Counted from the first letter of the stretch, positions 1 through 10,005 are shown. The stretch: 64,000 nt of DNA from Bacteroidales bacterium UBA6428 (GCA_002437305.1 DJOW01000071.1:50684-114683); one strand, 5' to 3'. The notes: generated by a model not told the origin, from the sequence alone. Numbers and translations: made by a program.

Positions 1-326
1 CCAAGATTGCCGGGATCCCTGATTCCGTCAAGAGCCAGGAAAAGTCCTCTTCGTGGGAAGCCACTAAAATCGTCAAGCTCTATGTCCGCCGGTTTTCTGA
101 CAATCGCCAGGGCCGGAGATGGAGAGGAAAGCAGGCTCAGCCTTGTCATCGCGGCTTCACCGATCTGAAGTCGCCTATAGACTTTCTCAACTGAAAAAGA
201 AGAGGCCAAAGCCTCGGCAACCATCTTCTCGCCTTCAACCAGAAAAAGTCCCGTCTCGTCACGAAACTTCCTTTGTGCCAAAGACTTGACCAGTTTTACC
301 TCATTATGTGACACAGACGATGGCAT
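1..326 (-). CDS. TrmH/SpoU-family RNA 2'-O-methyltransferase, N-terminal part (cut by window edge)
   Basis: The reading frame starts at an ATG ending at base 326 and runs off the left edge, so only about 108 residues are visible. The N-terminus has the substrate-binding pattern of SpoU-type enzymes (VKSLAQRKFRDETGLFLVEG). The visible end, LALDGIRDPGNL, is the first conserved motif of the SPOUT knot domain, which binds S-adenosylmethionine. Such enzymes methylate a ribose 2'-OH in rRNA or tRNA. The exact target nucleotide cannot be told. The gene lies three bases after the stop of the arginine decarboxylase and is probably cotranscribed with it. Confidence 0.85.
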   Translation of the reverse strand, partial: MPSSVSHNEVKLVKSLAQRKFRDETGLFLVEGEKMVAEALASSFSVEKVYRRLQIGEAAMTRLSLLSSPSPALAIVRKPADIELDDFSGFPRRGLFLALDGIRDPGNL

Positions 327-329
327 TGC

Positions 330-1724
330 TTAGAATCCGAGAATCTTAAGCATCGACTCGGAACTCTGCTCAGGCGCGAACACCTTTGTGGTGATCCTCC
401 CGTCCTTGTCCTTGTCAATCAGGATGTGCTTTGGTGAGGGCTGAAGACAATGCTTGACTCCACCGTATCCCGAAATGGCTTCCTGATAAGCCCCGGTGTG
501 AAAGAAACCTATGTAAAGCGGGTCCCTCCTGCTCTTCATCACTGGAAGGAAGATCGCGTTTGAGTGGGCCTCGGAATTGTAGAAGTCCTTGCTGTCGCAG
601 GTCAGGCCGCCCAGAAAAACACGGTGGTACTCCTCGTTCCATTTGTTGATGGGGAAGAGAATGAACCTCTGGTGAAGGCCCCAGGTGTCAGGAAGGCTTG
701 TCATAAAGGAATTGTCGATCATGTACCAGCACTCGCGGTCGTTCTGCTGCTTTACATCCAGTATTTTGAATATTGTCGCTCCGCTCTCGCCCACGGTGAA
801 GTTGCCGAACTCGGTGTAGATGTCAGGAACCTGCACCCCATGCGCGTCGCACACCGACTTTATCTGGTAGACAATCTCCTCGATCATGTACTTGTAGTCG
901 TAATCCACAGCAAGCGATGTCTTTATAGGAAGGCCGCCGCCGATGTTCAGAGAATCAAGGTCCGGACAGATCTGCTTGAGGTCGCAGTAGAGGTTCAGAC
1001 AGCGCGCGAGCTCGTTCCAGTAATATGAAGTGTCCCTGATGCCGGTGTTGATGAAGAAATGCAGCATCTTCAATTTGAACTTGGGGTTCTTGCTGATGCC
1101 GTTCCGGTAGAACGGGATGATGTCCGAGTACCTGATTCCCAAGCGGGAAGTATAGAAATCGAACGAAGGCTCCTCCTCAGAGGCGATTCGGATGCCAAGT
1201 TGGGCAGGGACCTCGATAAGGTCATCAAGGTCCTCCAGCTCATTTTTGTTGTCCAGGACAGGGATTATGTTATGCCAGCCCTCGTTGAGCATCGTGGCGA
1301 TGTTCTGGATGTACTGTGGTCTCTTGAAGCCGTTGCAGATGACGATCAAGTTCTTGTCCACCAGCTTGTCGGACTCAAGCTTTCGGATGAGGTCAAGGTC
1401 GTAGGCAGAGGATGTCTCCAGGTGGACATCGCTCTTTAGCGCCTGCTCTATGACAAACTTGAACTGGGAACTCTTCGTACAGTAGCAATAGTGGTGGTCA
1501 CCCTCATAGCTGACCTTTGACATCGCGTTCCGGAACATTCGCTTGGCCCTTTGGATCTGAGAGGTGATCTTCGGGAGATAAGTGAGTTTCAGGGGCGTGC
1601 CGTATTCCTTTATGATTCCCATCATGTCAATGTCATTGACGAAAAGATTGCCGTCTTCAACCCTGAATTCGTCCTGTGGGAAATCGAAGGTCTGATCCAC
1701 AAGGTCGATGTACTTGTTCTTCAT
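330..1724 (-). CDS. speA: Biosynthetic arginine decarboxylase (PLP-dependent, short Bacteroidota form)
   Basis: This 464-residue protein has the alanine-racemase-fold PLP barrel of group IV decarboxylases. The likely PLP lysine is in CYCTKSSQF near residue 84, the phosphate-binding glycine loop is LNIGGGLP, and the C-terminal substrate motif includes GAYQEAISGYGG. Members of this family turn arginine into agmatine for polyamine synthesis. The length matches the roughly 460-residue form common in Bacteroidota and is shorter than the roughly 650-residue E. coli SpeA. The start is the only ATG before the divergent promoter region shared with TamL. A diaminopimelate decarboxylase is less likely because the overall pattern fits arginine decarboxylases better. 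Confidence 0.8.
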   Translation of the reverse strand: MKNKYIDLVDQTFDFPQDEFRVEDGNLFVNDIDMMGIIKEYGTPLKLTYLPKITSQIQRAKRMFRNAMSKVSYEGDHHYCYCTKSSQFKFVIEQALKSDVHLETSSAYDLDLIRKLESDKLVDKNLIVICNGFKRPQYIQNIATMLNEGWHNIIPVLDNKNELEDLDDLIEVPAQLGIRIASEEEPSFDFYTSRLGIRYSDIIPFYRNGISKNPKFKLKMLHFFINTGIRDTSYYWNELARCLNLYCDLKQICPDLDSLNIGGGLPIKTSLAVDYDYKYMIEEIVYQIKSVCDAHGVQVPDIYTEFGNFTVGESGATIFKILDVKQQNDRECWYMIDNSFMTSLPDTWGLHQRFILFPINKWNEEYHRVFLGGLTCDSKDFYNSEAHSNAIFLPVMKSRRDPLYIGFFHTGAYQEAISGYGGVKHCLQPSPKHILIDKDKDGRITTKVFAPEQSSESMLKILGF

Positions 1725-1801
1725 CCTAAAAAACTGTAAACCTATTAAAGTTTGACAAAATATTAATGTGCCGGCATGGACGTGCTATCGGCTTCGGCGT
1801 G

Positions 1802-1809
1802 CAAAGATA
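1802..1809 (-). promoter_or_regulatory. Putative -7 element for the speA transcript
   Basis: The minus strand reads TATCTTTG, matching the Bacteroidota -7 consensus TAnnTTTG. It would give a leader of roughly 70 bases before the arginine decarboxylase. No clear TTG is seen at the -33 spacing, so the call rests on one box. Confidence 0.4.
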
Positions 1810-1837
1810 GGTACGAAAATTAATATTTTGACCCAAA

Positions 1838-1871
1838 TTTGAAGAAAAATCAGAAAGGGTTGTTATTTTTG
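1838..1871 (+). promoter_or_regulatory. Promoter of the TamL gene
   Basis: A TATTTTTG box at 1864-1871 matches the Bacteroidota -7 consensus. A TTTG at 1838-1841 lies about 22 bases upstream. The -7 box ends only 9 bases before the ATG, so the transcript would be nearly leaderless. Confidence 0.6.
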
Positions 1872-1880
1872 TAGAATATT

Positions 1881-4091
1881 ATGGCAAAATCCTCCTTACT
1901 CTCCTTGATGGCCGCCGTGGCCACAGTCGCCGTGCTCTACAGCTCATGCAGCACGACGCGTGTCCTGGAGGACGGGCAGTACCGCCTTGCCTCAAACAAG
2001 GTGAAAGTCTGCAATGACAGCAAGTTCAACACAAAAAGAATCGAATCCTACATAAAGCAGAAGCCTAATTCCTACATAGTATTCGGCTGGAACCCATTCC
2101 TGAACCTTTACAATTGGTCAGGAAGGAATCCGGACAAGACCGTCAACAAATTCATCAGGAAGATAGGCACGGCCCCGGTTGTTTACCTGCCATCACAGGC
2201 GGAGGCTTCCGTCGACAACATAAAGAGGCATCTTGAGTACCTCGGCTACTACGGCTCGGACGTGCAGGGCCATACCGTCGTCAAAGGGAAAAAGGTTCAT
2301 GTCACATATTCAGTCACATTAGGGAAAAGATTCAGAATCGGGAGCATAACCTACTCCGTTCCTGAAGGAGAGTTCAAGGAGGACTTTATGGCGGACACGG
2401 CTCTTATCTCCATAAAACCAGGGGATTATCTGTCAGAGGACGCACTTGAAAAAGAAACCGAGCGCAACGCCTCTGTCCTCAGGCGTAAAGGTTACTTCGG
2501 CTTTACCAAGAACTATTTCTACTTCGAGGCGGACACACTCCACTCCGCTGACACAGCCGACCTGCTGATGTCAGTAAGGAACTACACCAGAAACCAAACA
2601 CCCGAATATGCCCGTCCTCACCGGAAGTATTTTCTTGGAGATGTGACAATCTCCTATGACAGCGACTTGGCTTTCAATGAGAAAGTGCTGCGGAACCTAT
2701 GCACTCTCCGTCCAGGGGAAATGTACGATGAGGACGATGTGAACACCACGTACACAAGGTTCTCGGCACTGAAGCTCTTCAGCGGAGTCAACATCTCACT
2801 TAATCCAAGGGACACGGCTACAGTCGACTGCGACATAAGCCTCACGCGTTCCAGGATGCAGGGCTTCAAGGTGAATCTGGAGGGGTCTACCAACTCAACA
2901 GGGCTGATCGGCATCTCACCTCAGCTTAGCTATTACCACAAGAACCTGTTCCATGGAGGGCAGTGGCTGAATCTTGGATTCCTCGGAAACTTTCAGTTCA
3001 AGTATGACGACAAGAATGTCAAGTCCAATGAATTCGGTGTCTCGGCCGGGCTGAGCTTCCCGGAATTTCTGGGGCTTCCCAACTCCATGTTCCACGGGCC
3101 TTCGGTACCACGCACGGAGATCAACATGTCGTACAATTACCAAAACCGCCCGGAGTACACGAGAAACATGATCTCAACCTCATTCGGTTATTCCGGCTCT
3201 CTAAGGAACGGTAAATTCTTCTACCAATTCTATCCGATTCAAGCCAAGATAGTAAGACTGGCCAACCTGGACCAAAACTTCTATAAGACACTTGTCGGGA
3301 ATCCATTCATGCGGGACGCCTACCAGAATCACTTTGACGTCGGCTCCGGTCTAGTGGCCTACTACGCGACCAGCACAGCCTTGGTGCCGAAGGAGACTTA
3401 CGAATATGCCCGCCTGCAGCTCGATGCGTCCGGCAATGCGCTCAGTCTGCTCAACGGCACGATGGAGAGGGACGAGTATGGCTCAAGGCTTGTCTGGAAC
3501 ACACCCTACTCCCAATACATCCGCACGGAACTGACACTCGGAAAGACCCTGATATTCGGCAAGAACGACAGCCAGGCCCTTGCGATGCGTCTCCTTGGCG
3601 GAGTCGGCTATGCCTATGGCAACTCATCCACTCTCCCTTTCGAGAAGCAGTTCTACAGCGGTGGAGCCAACAGTATGCGGGGCTGGCAGGCGCGTGCCCT
3701 TGGACCTGGCAAGTCCAAGACCGACACTACGTTTGTGATTCCAAGCCAGACCGGAGACGTCAAGCTTGAGGCAAACCTGGAGTACAGGTTTCCGATGTTC
3801 TGGAAACTACGCGGCGCGTTGTTCGTGGATGTCGGCAACATCTGGACACTTAAGGAAACCGAGAACGATAATGGTGTCCAGACCCATTTTGCCCTTAGGG
3901 ATCTAGCCTCGAGCCTGGCCGCGGACTGGGGTCTGGGGCTCCGCGTTGACCTCAGCTTCCTGATTCTCCGCCTGGACATGGGCATGAAAGTCTATGACCC
4001 CTCTCTGGATAAGGCCCGTTGGCGCGCTCCGTCCCAATGGCTGAAGAAAGAAGGGTACTCACTCCATTTCGGTGTCGGGTATCCGTTCTGA
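1881..4091 (+). CDS. tamL: TamL-like lipidated BamA/TamA-family outer membrane assembly protein
   Basis: The 736-residue protein begins with a lipoprotein signal ending at Cys23 (LYSSC), followed by LEDGQYRLASNKVKV, typical of TamL. POTRA-like modules occupy roughly residues 30-270. The C-terminal half is a 16-strand Omp85 barrel with the signature FYSGGANSMRGW and a terminal aromatic residue (VGYPF). TamL is the Bacteroidota lipoprotein counterpart of TamA, acting with TamB in outer-membrane biogenesis. No tamB is visible next to it. Its 3' end overlaps the 3' end of the convergent rlmD by 33 bases. Confidence 0.9.
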   Translation: MAKSSLLSLMAAVATVAVLYSSCSTTRVLEDGQYRLASNKVKVCNDSKFNTKRIESYIKQKPNSYIVFGWNPFLNLYNWSGRNPDKTVNKFIRKIGTAPVVYLPSQAEASVDNIKRHLEYLGYYGSDVQGHTVVKGKKVHVTYSVTLGKRFRIGSITYSVPEGEFKEDFMADTALISIKPGDYLSEDALEKETERNASVLRRKGYFGFTKNYFYFEADTLHSADTADLLMSVRNYTRNQTPEYARPHRKYFLGDVTISYDSDLAFNEKVLRNLCTLRPGEMYDEDDVNTTYTRFSALKLFSGVNISLNPRDTATVDCDISLTRSRMQGFKVNLEGSTNSTGLIGISPQLSYYHKNLFHGGQWLNLGFLGNFQFKYDDKNVKSNEFGVSAGLSFPEFLGLPNSMFHGPSVPRTEINMSYNYQNRPEYTRNMISTSFGYSGSLRNGKFFYQFYPIQAKIVRLANLDQNFYKTLVGNPFMRDAYQNHFDVGSGLVAYYATSTALVPKETYEYARLQLDASGNALSLLNGTMERDEYGSRLVWNTPYSQYIRTELTLGKTLIFGKNDSQALAMRLLGGVGYAYGNSSTLPFEKQFYSGGANSMRGWQARALGPGKSKTDTTFVIPSQTGDVKLEANLEYRFPMFWKLRGALFVDVGNIWTLKETENDNGVQTHFALRDLASSLAADWGLGLRVDLSFLILRLDMGMKVYDPSLDKARWRAPSQWLKKEGYSLHFGVGYPF

Positions 4092-5498
4092 CGACCTCAG
4101 CCTCAAGGCGCAGACGTTCTCGACGTGTTGGGTGTGAGGAAACATGTCTACCGGCTGAACAGCGGTGATTTCGTACTTCTCGGCGAAGATAGCCAGATCT
4201 CGGGCCTGCGAGGCCGGATTGCAGCTTACATAGACAATGCGGGCAGGGGAGGCCTCAAGAATGACCTTCGCGACATCGTGATGAATGCCGGCCCTTGGAG
4301 GGTCGAGAATGATCACATCAGGTTGGCCATGCCTCCGGATGAAATCACGGCTCAGCACATCCTTCATGTCACCGGCAAAGAACTCACAGTTAGTGATGCC
4401 GTTTCCGGCAGCGTTCACTTTCGCGTCCTCGATAGCCTCAGGGACATATTCAATGCCAATCACTTTCGCGGCCTTTCCGGAGACAAACTGCGCGATCGTG
4501 CCGGTTCCGGTGTAAAGGTCATAGACAATCTCGTTGCCGGTCAGCCCGGCGAAATCCCTTGCGACAGAGTAAAGTTTGTACGCCTGCCCGGAATTTGTCT
4601 GGTAGAACGACTTGGGACCTATGCGGAAAGTCAGGCCCTCCATTGTCTCACGGATGGTCGGCTCACCTTTGTAAAGGATGCACTCCTGATCGCCGATTGA
4701 ATCATTCAACTTATTGTTGATGATGTAGTAAAGCGAAGTGATCTGAGGGAACGCCTCAGCTATGGCGTCAAGCATTTTCTCCCGATCCTCACGGTTCTCG
4801 TAGAAGTAACACATGATCACCATCAAGTCGCCCGTGTCAGTGGTCCTGATGAACATGTTCCTGACATAGCCGACGTTCGGACGAATGTCGAAGAAATCCA
4901 GCCCATTCCGGACGGCATACTCCTTTACGAACAGCCTTATGTCATTTGAGGGATCCTTCTGGAGGTAGCAATGCTTGATGTCCAGAACCTTGTCGAAGAA
5001 CTTCCCGACATGGAACCCCAGCCCCATTCTGTCATTCTCGGGCACATTGCCAATGTCCTCGCCCTTTAGCAGCCACCGCCTTGACGAGAAGGTGAATTCC
5101 AACTTGTTACGATAGTATTGAGTCTTGTCGGACGGAATTGTCTGACGTATTTCAGGGACTTGCAAATGACCTATGCGGACCAGTTGGTCATAAACCTGTT
5201 GACGTTTAGCCTCAAGCTGCATCCGATAGGGGAGAGGCTGCCACTTGCACCCTCCGCAGACTCCGAAATGCTCACAGAAAGGATCCAGCCTGTATTTTGA
5301 GGGTGTCACTATCCTCTCTATGAAACCCTCGTAATAATTCTTGCTCTTCTTTGTGACACGTATGTCAACGACATCTCCCGGAACGGCGAAGGGCACGAAC
5401 ACAACAACTCCGTTCCAATGCGTAAGCGCCTTGCCCTCTGCGGCGCAGGCCTCGATAGTAATGTTCTCCAGAAGGAGATCAACTTTTTTTCTTCCCAT
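4059..5498 (-). CDS. rlmD: 23S rRNA (uracil-5-)-methyltransferase RlmD/RumA family
   Basis: The enzyme has an N-terminal TRAM RNA-binding domain (about residues 1-65), then a [4Fe-4S] cluster site with Cys75, Cys81 and Cys84 (CEHFGVCGGC). The C-terminal Rossmann methyltransferase includes YDLYTGTGTIAQF, ILDPPRAG and the catalytic-cysteine motif VSCNP. It methylates a uracil C5 in 23S rRNA, or possibly tRNA, using S-adenosylmethionine. The ATG at 5498 is chosen; an upstream in-frame TTG would add four residues. It is 36 bases downstream of the Na/Pi transporter gene and probably in the same operon. Confidence 0.88.
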   Translation of the reverse strand: MGRKKVDLLLENITIEACAAEGKALTHWNGVVVFVPFAVPGDVVDIRVTKKSKNYYEGFIERIVTPSKYRLDPFCEHFGVCGGCKWQPLPYRMQLEAKRQQVYDQLVRIGHLQVPEIRQTIPSDKTQYYRNKLEFTFSSRRWLLKGEDIGNVPENDRMGLGFHVGKFFDKVLDIKHCYLQKDPSNDIRLFVKEYAVRNGLDFFDIRPNVGYVRNMFIRTTDTGDLMVIMCYFYENREDREKMLDAIAEAFPQITSLYYIINNKLNDSIGDQECILYKGEPTIRETMEGLTFRIGPKSFYQTNSGQAYKLYSVARDFAGLTGNEIVYDLYTGTGTIAQFVSGKAAKVIGIEYVPEAIEDAKVNAAGNGITNCEFFAGDMKDVLSRDFIRRHGQPDVIILDPPRAGIHHDVAKVILEASPARIVYVSCNPASQARDLAIFAEKYEITAVQPVDMFPHTQHVENVCALRLRSSERIPDTEME

Positions 5499-5534
5499 AA
5501 TTATTCTCAATCAGCCAAAACAGGCGTTGTTGGA

Positions 5535-7220
5535 TTAATCGTCAAATTCATGGAACAGAGCCTGGGAAACGTTGATCATGAAATCCCCCATGGCCTCAAG
5601 TTCCGCCAAGAGATCCAGATAGTAATTGATGGCCAGAAACTTATCCGATCTTTTCTCTATCTGGAGAATGCCCTCGTCACGAAGAGTGTCCCTGGTCTTG
5701 TTTATGATGTCCTCGGCGCTGTAGGCATTGCCTATGTCCTTGAGATCACCCTCGGAGGCAAGCTGCATGTTTGAGATCATCACAGCGAAGGCCCTGTCGA
5801 CCAAGTCGATCAGCAGGTTCAGCTTGCCTATCATTTCCTCGTCAAACTCAAGTTTATGGACATGAAGTCTGGCAAGCAGGCGGCTGATGTTCTCGCAACT
5901 GTCCCCCAGGCTCTCCAACTCGCTTATTATCCTATAGATAACTTTTACCTCACTTGCTTCGTGATCATTCAAAGACTCAGTGGTGAGTCCGTTAAGAAAA
6001 GCAGCTATCTCGTACTCGAACCTGTCTGTCACTTCCTCGCATTTGACAAGTTTTTCTCTGTATTCCTCGAACTTGTCGGGATCCTTCTCACCGATGGCCG
6101 GCTTGACGTACCGGAAGCCATCGTGTGCGTTGACGGCGAAATTGACGGACTCCTTGTATGCCTGCTCAATCGAGATGGACGGAGTTCCTATTATCCTGCC
6201 GCTGCCGATGTACTTCAGGTTGAAGTCGCCCTTCTGCGGTTCCGGCTCCTTTATCCATTTTGTGAGCAACACCGAGAAAGGCCTGCAGAACCAGACCAAA
6301 ACCAGAGTCGCAATGGTGTTGAAAAGCGTGTGGACGCTTGCGATTCCCAAGACATCAGTCATGGCCGCATCAAACCCAAAGAGAGAGGCTATCCATAAGT
6401 TGATCTTAATGAATATGTTGAAGAACACCAAGACGAAAACAACACCACACACATTGAAAACAGTGTGGGCAAGGGCAGCCCTTCTGGCCTGTACTCCCGC
6501 GTCTCTGGCAGCGATGTTGGCGCTGATTGTCGTGCCGATGTTATCGCCAAGAACCATGGCGGCGGCCATGCTGAACGGAATCCAGCCAAAGTAGGCGAGC
6601 ACCATGGTCAGAACAACCGTAGCGCTGGATGATTGAAGAACAAACGTTACGGTGATGCCTATAAGGATGAAAATCAAGACTGAACGGAACCCGTGTGAAG
6701 CAAGTGCCGAAACGAATGAGTACAGCTCGGGGGCGGACACGGCAGGAGGTATGGAGGACTTTATGTAGATAAGCCCCACAAAAACAAGAGAAAGTCCCAT
6801 GACAGCCTGGCCGGCATTTCTTACAGGAGACTTATTCGCCAATGTCATGGCAAAGCCCGCTCCGAGCATGACAAACGCAAAGGCCGCAATGTCAAGCCTG
6901 AACCCAGTAGCCGCTATGATCCAAGCGGTTACTGTGGTTCCAATGTTGGCTCCCATTATCACGCGGATGCCTTGCACAAGCGACAGGGTAGAGACTCCCA
7001 CCAGACTTGCCACAAGGATTGTCGCCGCGCTGGAGGATTGGACGACCGCCGTGATTCCGGCGCCGGACAGAACCTGCTTCAAAGGATTGTCGGATGTCAT
7101 CCATTTCTCGAAGCGCCTGAGCCGGTCGCCGCAATATTTCTGGATTCCGGAGCTGAGCATCTCAAGACCGAACACAAAGAGGGCCAGGGCTCCGATCAGC
7201 GTCAGTAGTTGTAAAATCAT
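5535..7220 (-). CDS. Na+/phosphate cotransporter, NptA/YjbB family with C-terminal PhoU-like domain
   Basis: This inner-membrane protein has duplicated Na/Pi-cotransporter repeats, each with the QSSSA motif (VVQSSSAATILVASLVG and VLQSSSATVVLTMVLA). The C-terminal 180 or so residues form a helical PhoU-like domain. It should move phosphate coupled to sodium, or export phosphate as proposed for YjbB. The ATG at 7220 (MILQLLTLIGALALFVFG) is chosen because it places the first membrane helix at the N-terminus, as in relatives. An upstream in-frame TTG at 7298 would overlap the preceding gene and add 26 unlikely residues. It follows fprA by 70 bases. Confidence 0.87.
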   Translation of the reverse strand: MILQLLTLIGALALFVFGLEMLSSGIQKYCGDRLRRFEKWMTSDNPLKQVLSGAGITAVVQSSSAATILVASLVGVSTLSLVQGIRVIMGANIGTTVTAWIIAATGFRLDIAAFAFVMLGAGFAMTLANKSPVRNAGQAVMGLSLVFVGLIYIKSSIPPAVSAPELYSFVSALASHGFRSVLIFILIGITVTFVLQSSSATVVLTMVLAYFGWIPFSMAAAMVLGDNIGTTISANIAARDAGVQARRAALAHTVFNVCGVVFVLVFFNIFIKINLWIASLFGFDAAMTDVLGIASVHTLFNTIATLVLVWFCRPFSVLLTKWIKEPEPQKGDFNLKYIGSGRIIGTPSISIEQAYKESVNFAVNAHDGFRYVKPAIGEKDPDKFEEYREKLVKCEEVTDRFEYEIAAFLNGLTTESLNDHEASEVKVIYRIISELESLGDSCENISRLLARLHVHKLEFDEEMIGKLNLLIDLVDRAFAVMISNMQLASEGDLKDIGNAYSAEDIINKTRDTLRDEGILQIEKRSDKFLAINYYLDLLAELEAMGDFMINVSQALFHEFDD

Positions 7221-7290
7221 AGAGGGAAGTGTTTGGTATGCCTCCAAGTTAACATAATCCAAATTGTATAACAAAGGTGGCAGGTTGTCT

Positions 7291-8481
7291 CTAAACAAGG
7301 GACACTATTGATTCTGAGTCGAATTTCTCCGGTGCGAACCCTTGTTTGAATGTCACACCGTCACCGAGAATCTCAAATCCTGCAGCCGTCGCCATCTCAT
7401 TAAGCAACCTGACGCTGGCGGCTGCCCAAGTGAACGAACCAAAGGCAAAAAAACGACGGTTCTTGACCAATCGGTCGCAGACAGCCTCCATGAGCTGACG
7501 GACAGGCGGAAATATTCCATTATTATAGGTCGGTGATCCAAACATCAGGGTGTCATACCTGAACACGTCACGCAAAGCGAATGAATAGCTTTCCTCATTA
7601 AGATTGTGGAGCGTGAATGGAATGCCACGATTCCTCAGGGACTCAGCCAACGCCAGAGCCGCTTTCTCAGTGTTGCCGTACATCGAACCGTAAGCCAGGC
7701 ATACACCATGCTCAAGAGGCTCGTAACGGCTGAGCTTGCCGTACAAAGAGACAACCTGCGGAATGTTTCTCTCCCACACCGGTCCGTGGGTGCTGCAGAT
7801 CCGTCCGATTTCCAAGCCGCCCAGCTTTCTGAGCGCGGCCTGCACCGGAGCGGCGTATTTCCCGACTATGTTCGAATAATACCTTGTCATCTCATCCTCA
7901 TATTCATTGAATATTCCGGGTCGCGAGTCAGTGACACATTCAGGAAAAGCCTTAAACGTGCCGAAGGCGTCACCACTGAACAACGCCTTCTCCTCCGGGC
8001 ACCAGGTGGCCATCGTCTCAGGCCAGTGGACCATGGGAATCATGAAAAATTGAAGCGTTACGTTCCCCAAGGAAATGGATTCACCTTCATTGATCACCTT
8101 AATTCTGTCGGTAAGCCCCTGATACCCTTCAATCATTGGCACGGCCTTGGCATCCGCCACAATCACGCAATCTGGATATTCCCTTCTAACAACGCCCTGA
8201 AGGGCACTATGGTCTGGCTCCATGTGATTGACTATGAGGTAGTCGATGTTCCTGTCCCCTATCTCTGACTTGATGTTTGAAAGGAAATCGTCCTTAAACG
8301 CGGCGGCAGCGGTGTCTATCAAGGCTATCTTCTCTCCAATGACAAGATACGAGTTGTAGCTGACGCCAAAGGGAAGCGGCCATTGCCGCTCGAAAAGTTT
8401 GGTCTGATGGTCATTCACACCAACAAAACGGATTCTTTCTGATAGTCTCATCATATACTCTATTATATTCTGTTGTATCAT
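7291..8481 (-). CDS. fprA: Flavodiiron protein (A-type flavoprotein, FprA family)
   Basis: The N-terminal metallo-beta-lactamase-like domain carries the diiron ligands: His86, Glu88, Asp90 and His91 in NHMEPDHS, then VHWPE, FSGDAFG and STHGP. The C-terminal flavodoxin domain holds FMN (AYGSMYGNTEKAA). Flavodiiron proteins reduce O2 to water, or NO to N2O, in the cytoplasm of anaerobes, taking electrons from rubredoxin. A rubredoxin gene lies in this window near 46.8 kb. The ATG at 8481 is used; a second start at MMRLSER is possible. Confidence 0.92.
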   Translation of the reverse strand: MIQQNIIEYMMRLSERIRFVGVNDHQTKLFERQWPLPFGVSYNSYLVIGEKIALIDTAAAAFKDDFLSNIKSEIGDRNIDYLIVNHMEPDHSALQGVVRREYPDCVIVADAKAVPMIEGYQGLTDRIKVINEGESISLGNVTLQFFMIPMVHWPETMATWCPEEKALFSGDAFGTFKAFPECVTDSRPGIFNEYEDEMTRYYSNIVGKYAAPVQAALRKLGGLEIGRICSTHGPVWERNIPQVVSLYGKLSRYEPLEHGVCLAYGSMYGNTEKAALALAESLRNRGIPFTLHNLNEESYSFALRDVFRYDTLMFGSPTYNNGIFPPVRQLMEAVCDRLVKNRRFFAFGSFTWAAASVRLLNEMATAAGFEILGDGVTFKQGFAPEKFDSESIVSLV

Positions 8482-8519
8482 GTACCAATCCTCTTAGCGA
8501 CGGCCGGACATGTGAACGA

Positions 8520-8557
8520 CAAATTTACGAAACTTATTCCGCTTTTTCTTAAATTTG
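8520..8557. promoter_or_regulatory. Divergent -7 elements for fprA (left) and rarA (right)
   Basis: The minus strand reads TAAATTTG at 8520-8527, giving a leader of roughly 30 bases for fprA. The plus strand reads TAAATTTG at 8550-8557, giving a leader of about 100 AT-rich bases before rarA. Neither has a convincing -33 TTG. Confidence 0.5.
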
Positions 8558-8661
8558 CGTCCTGGTAACAACAAAAAAGGATGGCATTTAGGATTAACAT
8601 AAGTGTTACCTAATTTAACAATGTTGTTTTATGCATTATATTAAAATTATTTAATTGTAAT

Positions 8662-9984
8662 ATGTCGGATAACCACCAAAATACTGGACAAAGTAAAATG
8701 CTCCCTCCGCTGCCGGAGAGAATGAGACCCAAGAGCCTTTCCGAATATGTCGGACAAAGGCACCTCATAGGCGAAGGTTGCATCCTAAGGAAGATGATCG
8801 AGAACGGCAACCTGTCTTCGTTCATTCTTTGGGGCCCGCCGGGAGTCGGGAAAACCACACTCGCAGGAATAATCGCGCACTCCCTGTCGCGCGACTTCTA
8901 CACCCTGTCCGCGGTCAGCTCCGGAGTGAAAGATGTGCGCGATGTGATAGACAAGGCCAAAAGCGCATCTGTGTTCTCCGGCGGCGCCGCGCCTATACTC
9001 TTCATCGATGAGATCCACCGCTTCAACAAAGCCCAGCAGGACGCTCTCCTCGGCGCTGTGGAGAACGGCACGATTGTCTTGATAGGAGCCACGACCGAGA
9101 ATCCTTCTTTCGAGGTGATAACTCCCCTGCTGTCACGATGCCAGGTCTTCGTGCTCAAATCATTGGATGTCGAAGATCTACAGGCGCTGCTCGACAGGGC
9201 GCTTAGGAACGACGTGCTCCTTAAGGAGAAGGACATAGAGATCAAGGAAAGAGAGGCACTTTTCCGTTACAGTGGAGGAGACGGAAGAAAGCTGCTTAAT
9301 GTGCTTGAGCTGGTGGTCGATTCATTCTCAGGGAATGAATCAACCATAGTCATTGACAATGACAAGGTTACCGGCTGCATCCAAGAGAACGCCGCTATTT
9401 ACGACAAGAACGGCGAGATGCACTACGACATAATCTCGGCTTTCATAAAATCAATCCGCGGATCAGATCCAAACGCAGCGGTCTACTATCTGGCAAGAAT
9501 GCTGGACGGCGGAGAGGACCCGCTTTTCATTGCAAGAAGGCTCTGCATCTCGGCGGCGGAGGATGTGGGTCTTGCCAACCCGAACGCATTGCTGCTTGCC
9601 GAGTCCTGTTTCCGGATAGTCCATCAAATCGGCATGCCTGAAGCCAGGATACCGCTTTCAGAAGTCACAATCTACCTGGCAAGCTCCCCAAAGAGCAACG
9701 CAGCATACATGGCTATTAACAAAGCCATTGCGGAAGTCAATTCAAACAAGGCTCCAATTGTCCCTCTCTACCTGAGGAATGCCCCGACAAAACTCATGGA
9801 GGAACTTGGCTACGCTGATGGCTACAAGTATGCCCATGACTATCCCGGGCATTTCACCGACTTGGAGTTCATGCCATCCGGACTGGAGGGCACAGTGTTC
9901 TATGAGCCCGCCCAGAATCCTCAGGAAGACAGGCTTAAGGCTTACCTTGCCGCGTGCTGGCCCAAGTACTACTCAAAAAAGTAA
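8662..9984 (+). CDS. rarA: Replication-associated recombination protein A (RarA/MgsA AAA+ ATPase)
   Basis: The 440-residue AAA+ protein has Walker A GPPGVGKTT at residues 58-66 and Walker B FIDEIH at 114-119. Sensor 1 (LIGATTENPSF) and the C-terminal tetramerisation domain (AAEDVGLANPNALLLAES) follow. It is related to clamp-loader subunits and RuvB and acts at stalled replication forks with SSB. Length and motifs fit the complete family. It is transcribed alone from a promoter divergent to fprA. Confidence 0.93.
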   Translation: MSDNHQNTGQSKMLPPLPERMRPKSLSEYVGQRHLIGEGCILRKMIENGNLSSFILWGPPGVGKTTLAGIIAHSLSRDFYTLSAVSSGVKDVRDVIDKAKSASVFSGGAAPILFIDEIHRFNKAQQDALLGAVENGTIVLIGATTENPSFEVITPLLSRCQVFVLKSLDVEDLQALLDRALRNDVLLKEKDIEIKEREALFRYSGGDGRKLLNVLELVVDSFSGNESTIVIDNDKVTGCIQENAAIYDKNGEMHYDIISAFIKSIRGSDPNAAVYYLARMLDGGEDPLFIARRLCISAAEDVGLANPNALLLAESCFRIVHQIGMPEARIPLSEVTIYLASSPKSNAAYMAINKAIAEVNSNKAPIVPLYLRNAPTKLMEELGYADGYKYAHDYPGHFTDLEFMPSGLEGTVFYEPAQNPQEDRLKAYLAACWPKYYSKK

Positions 9985-10005
9985 CATATTTTACTATTTT
10001 TTCAT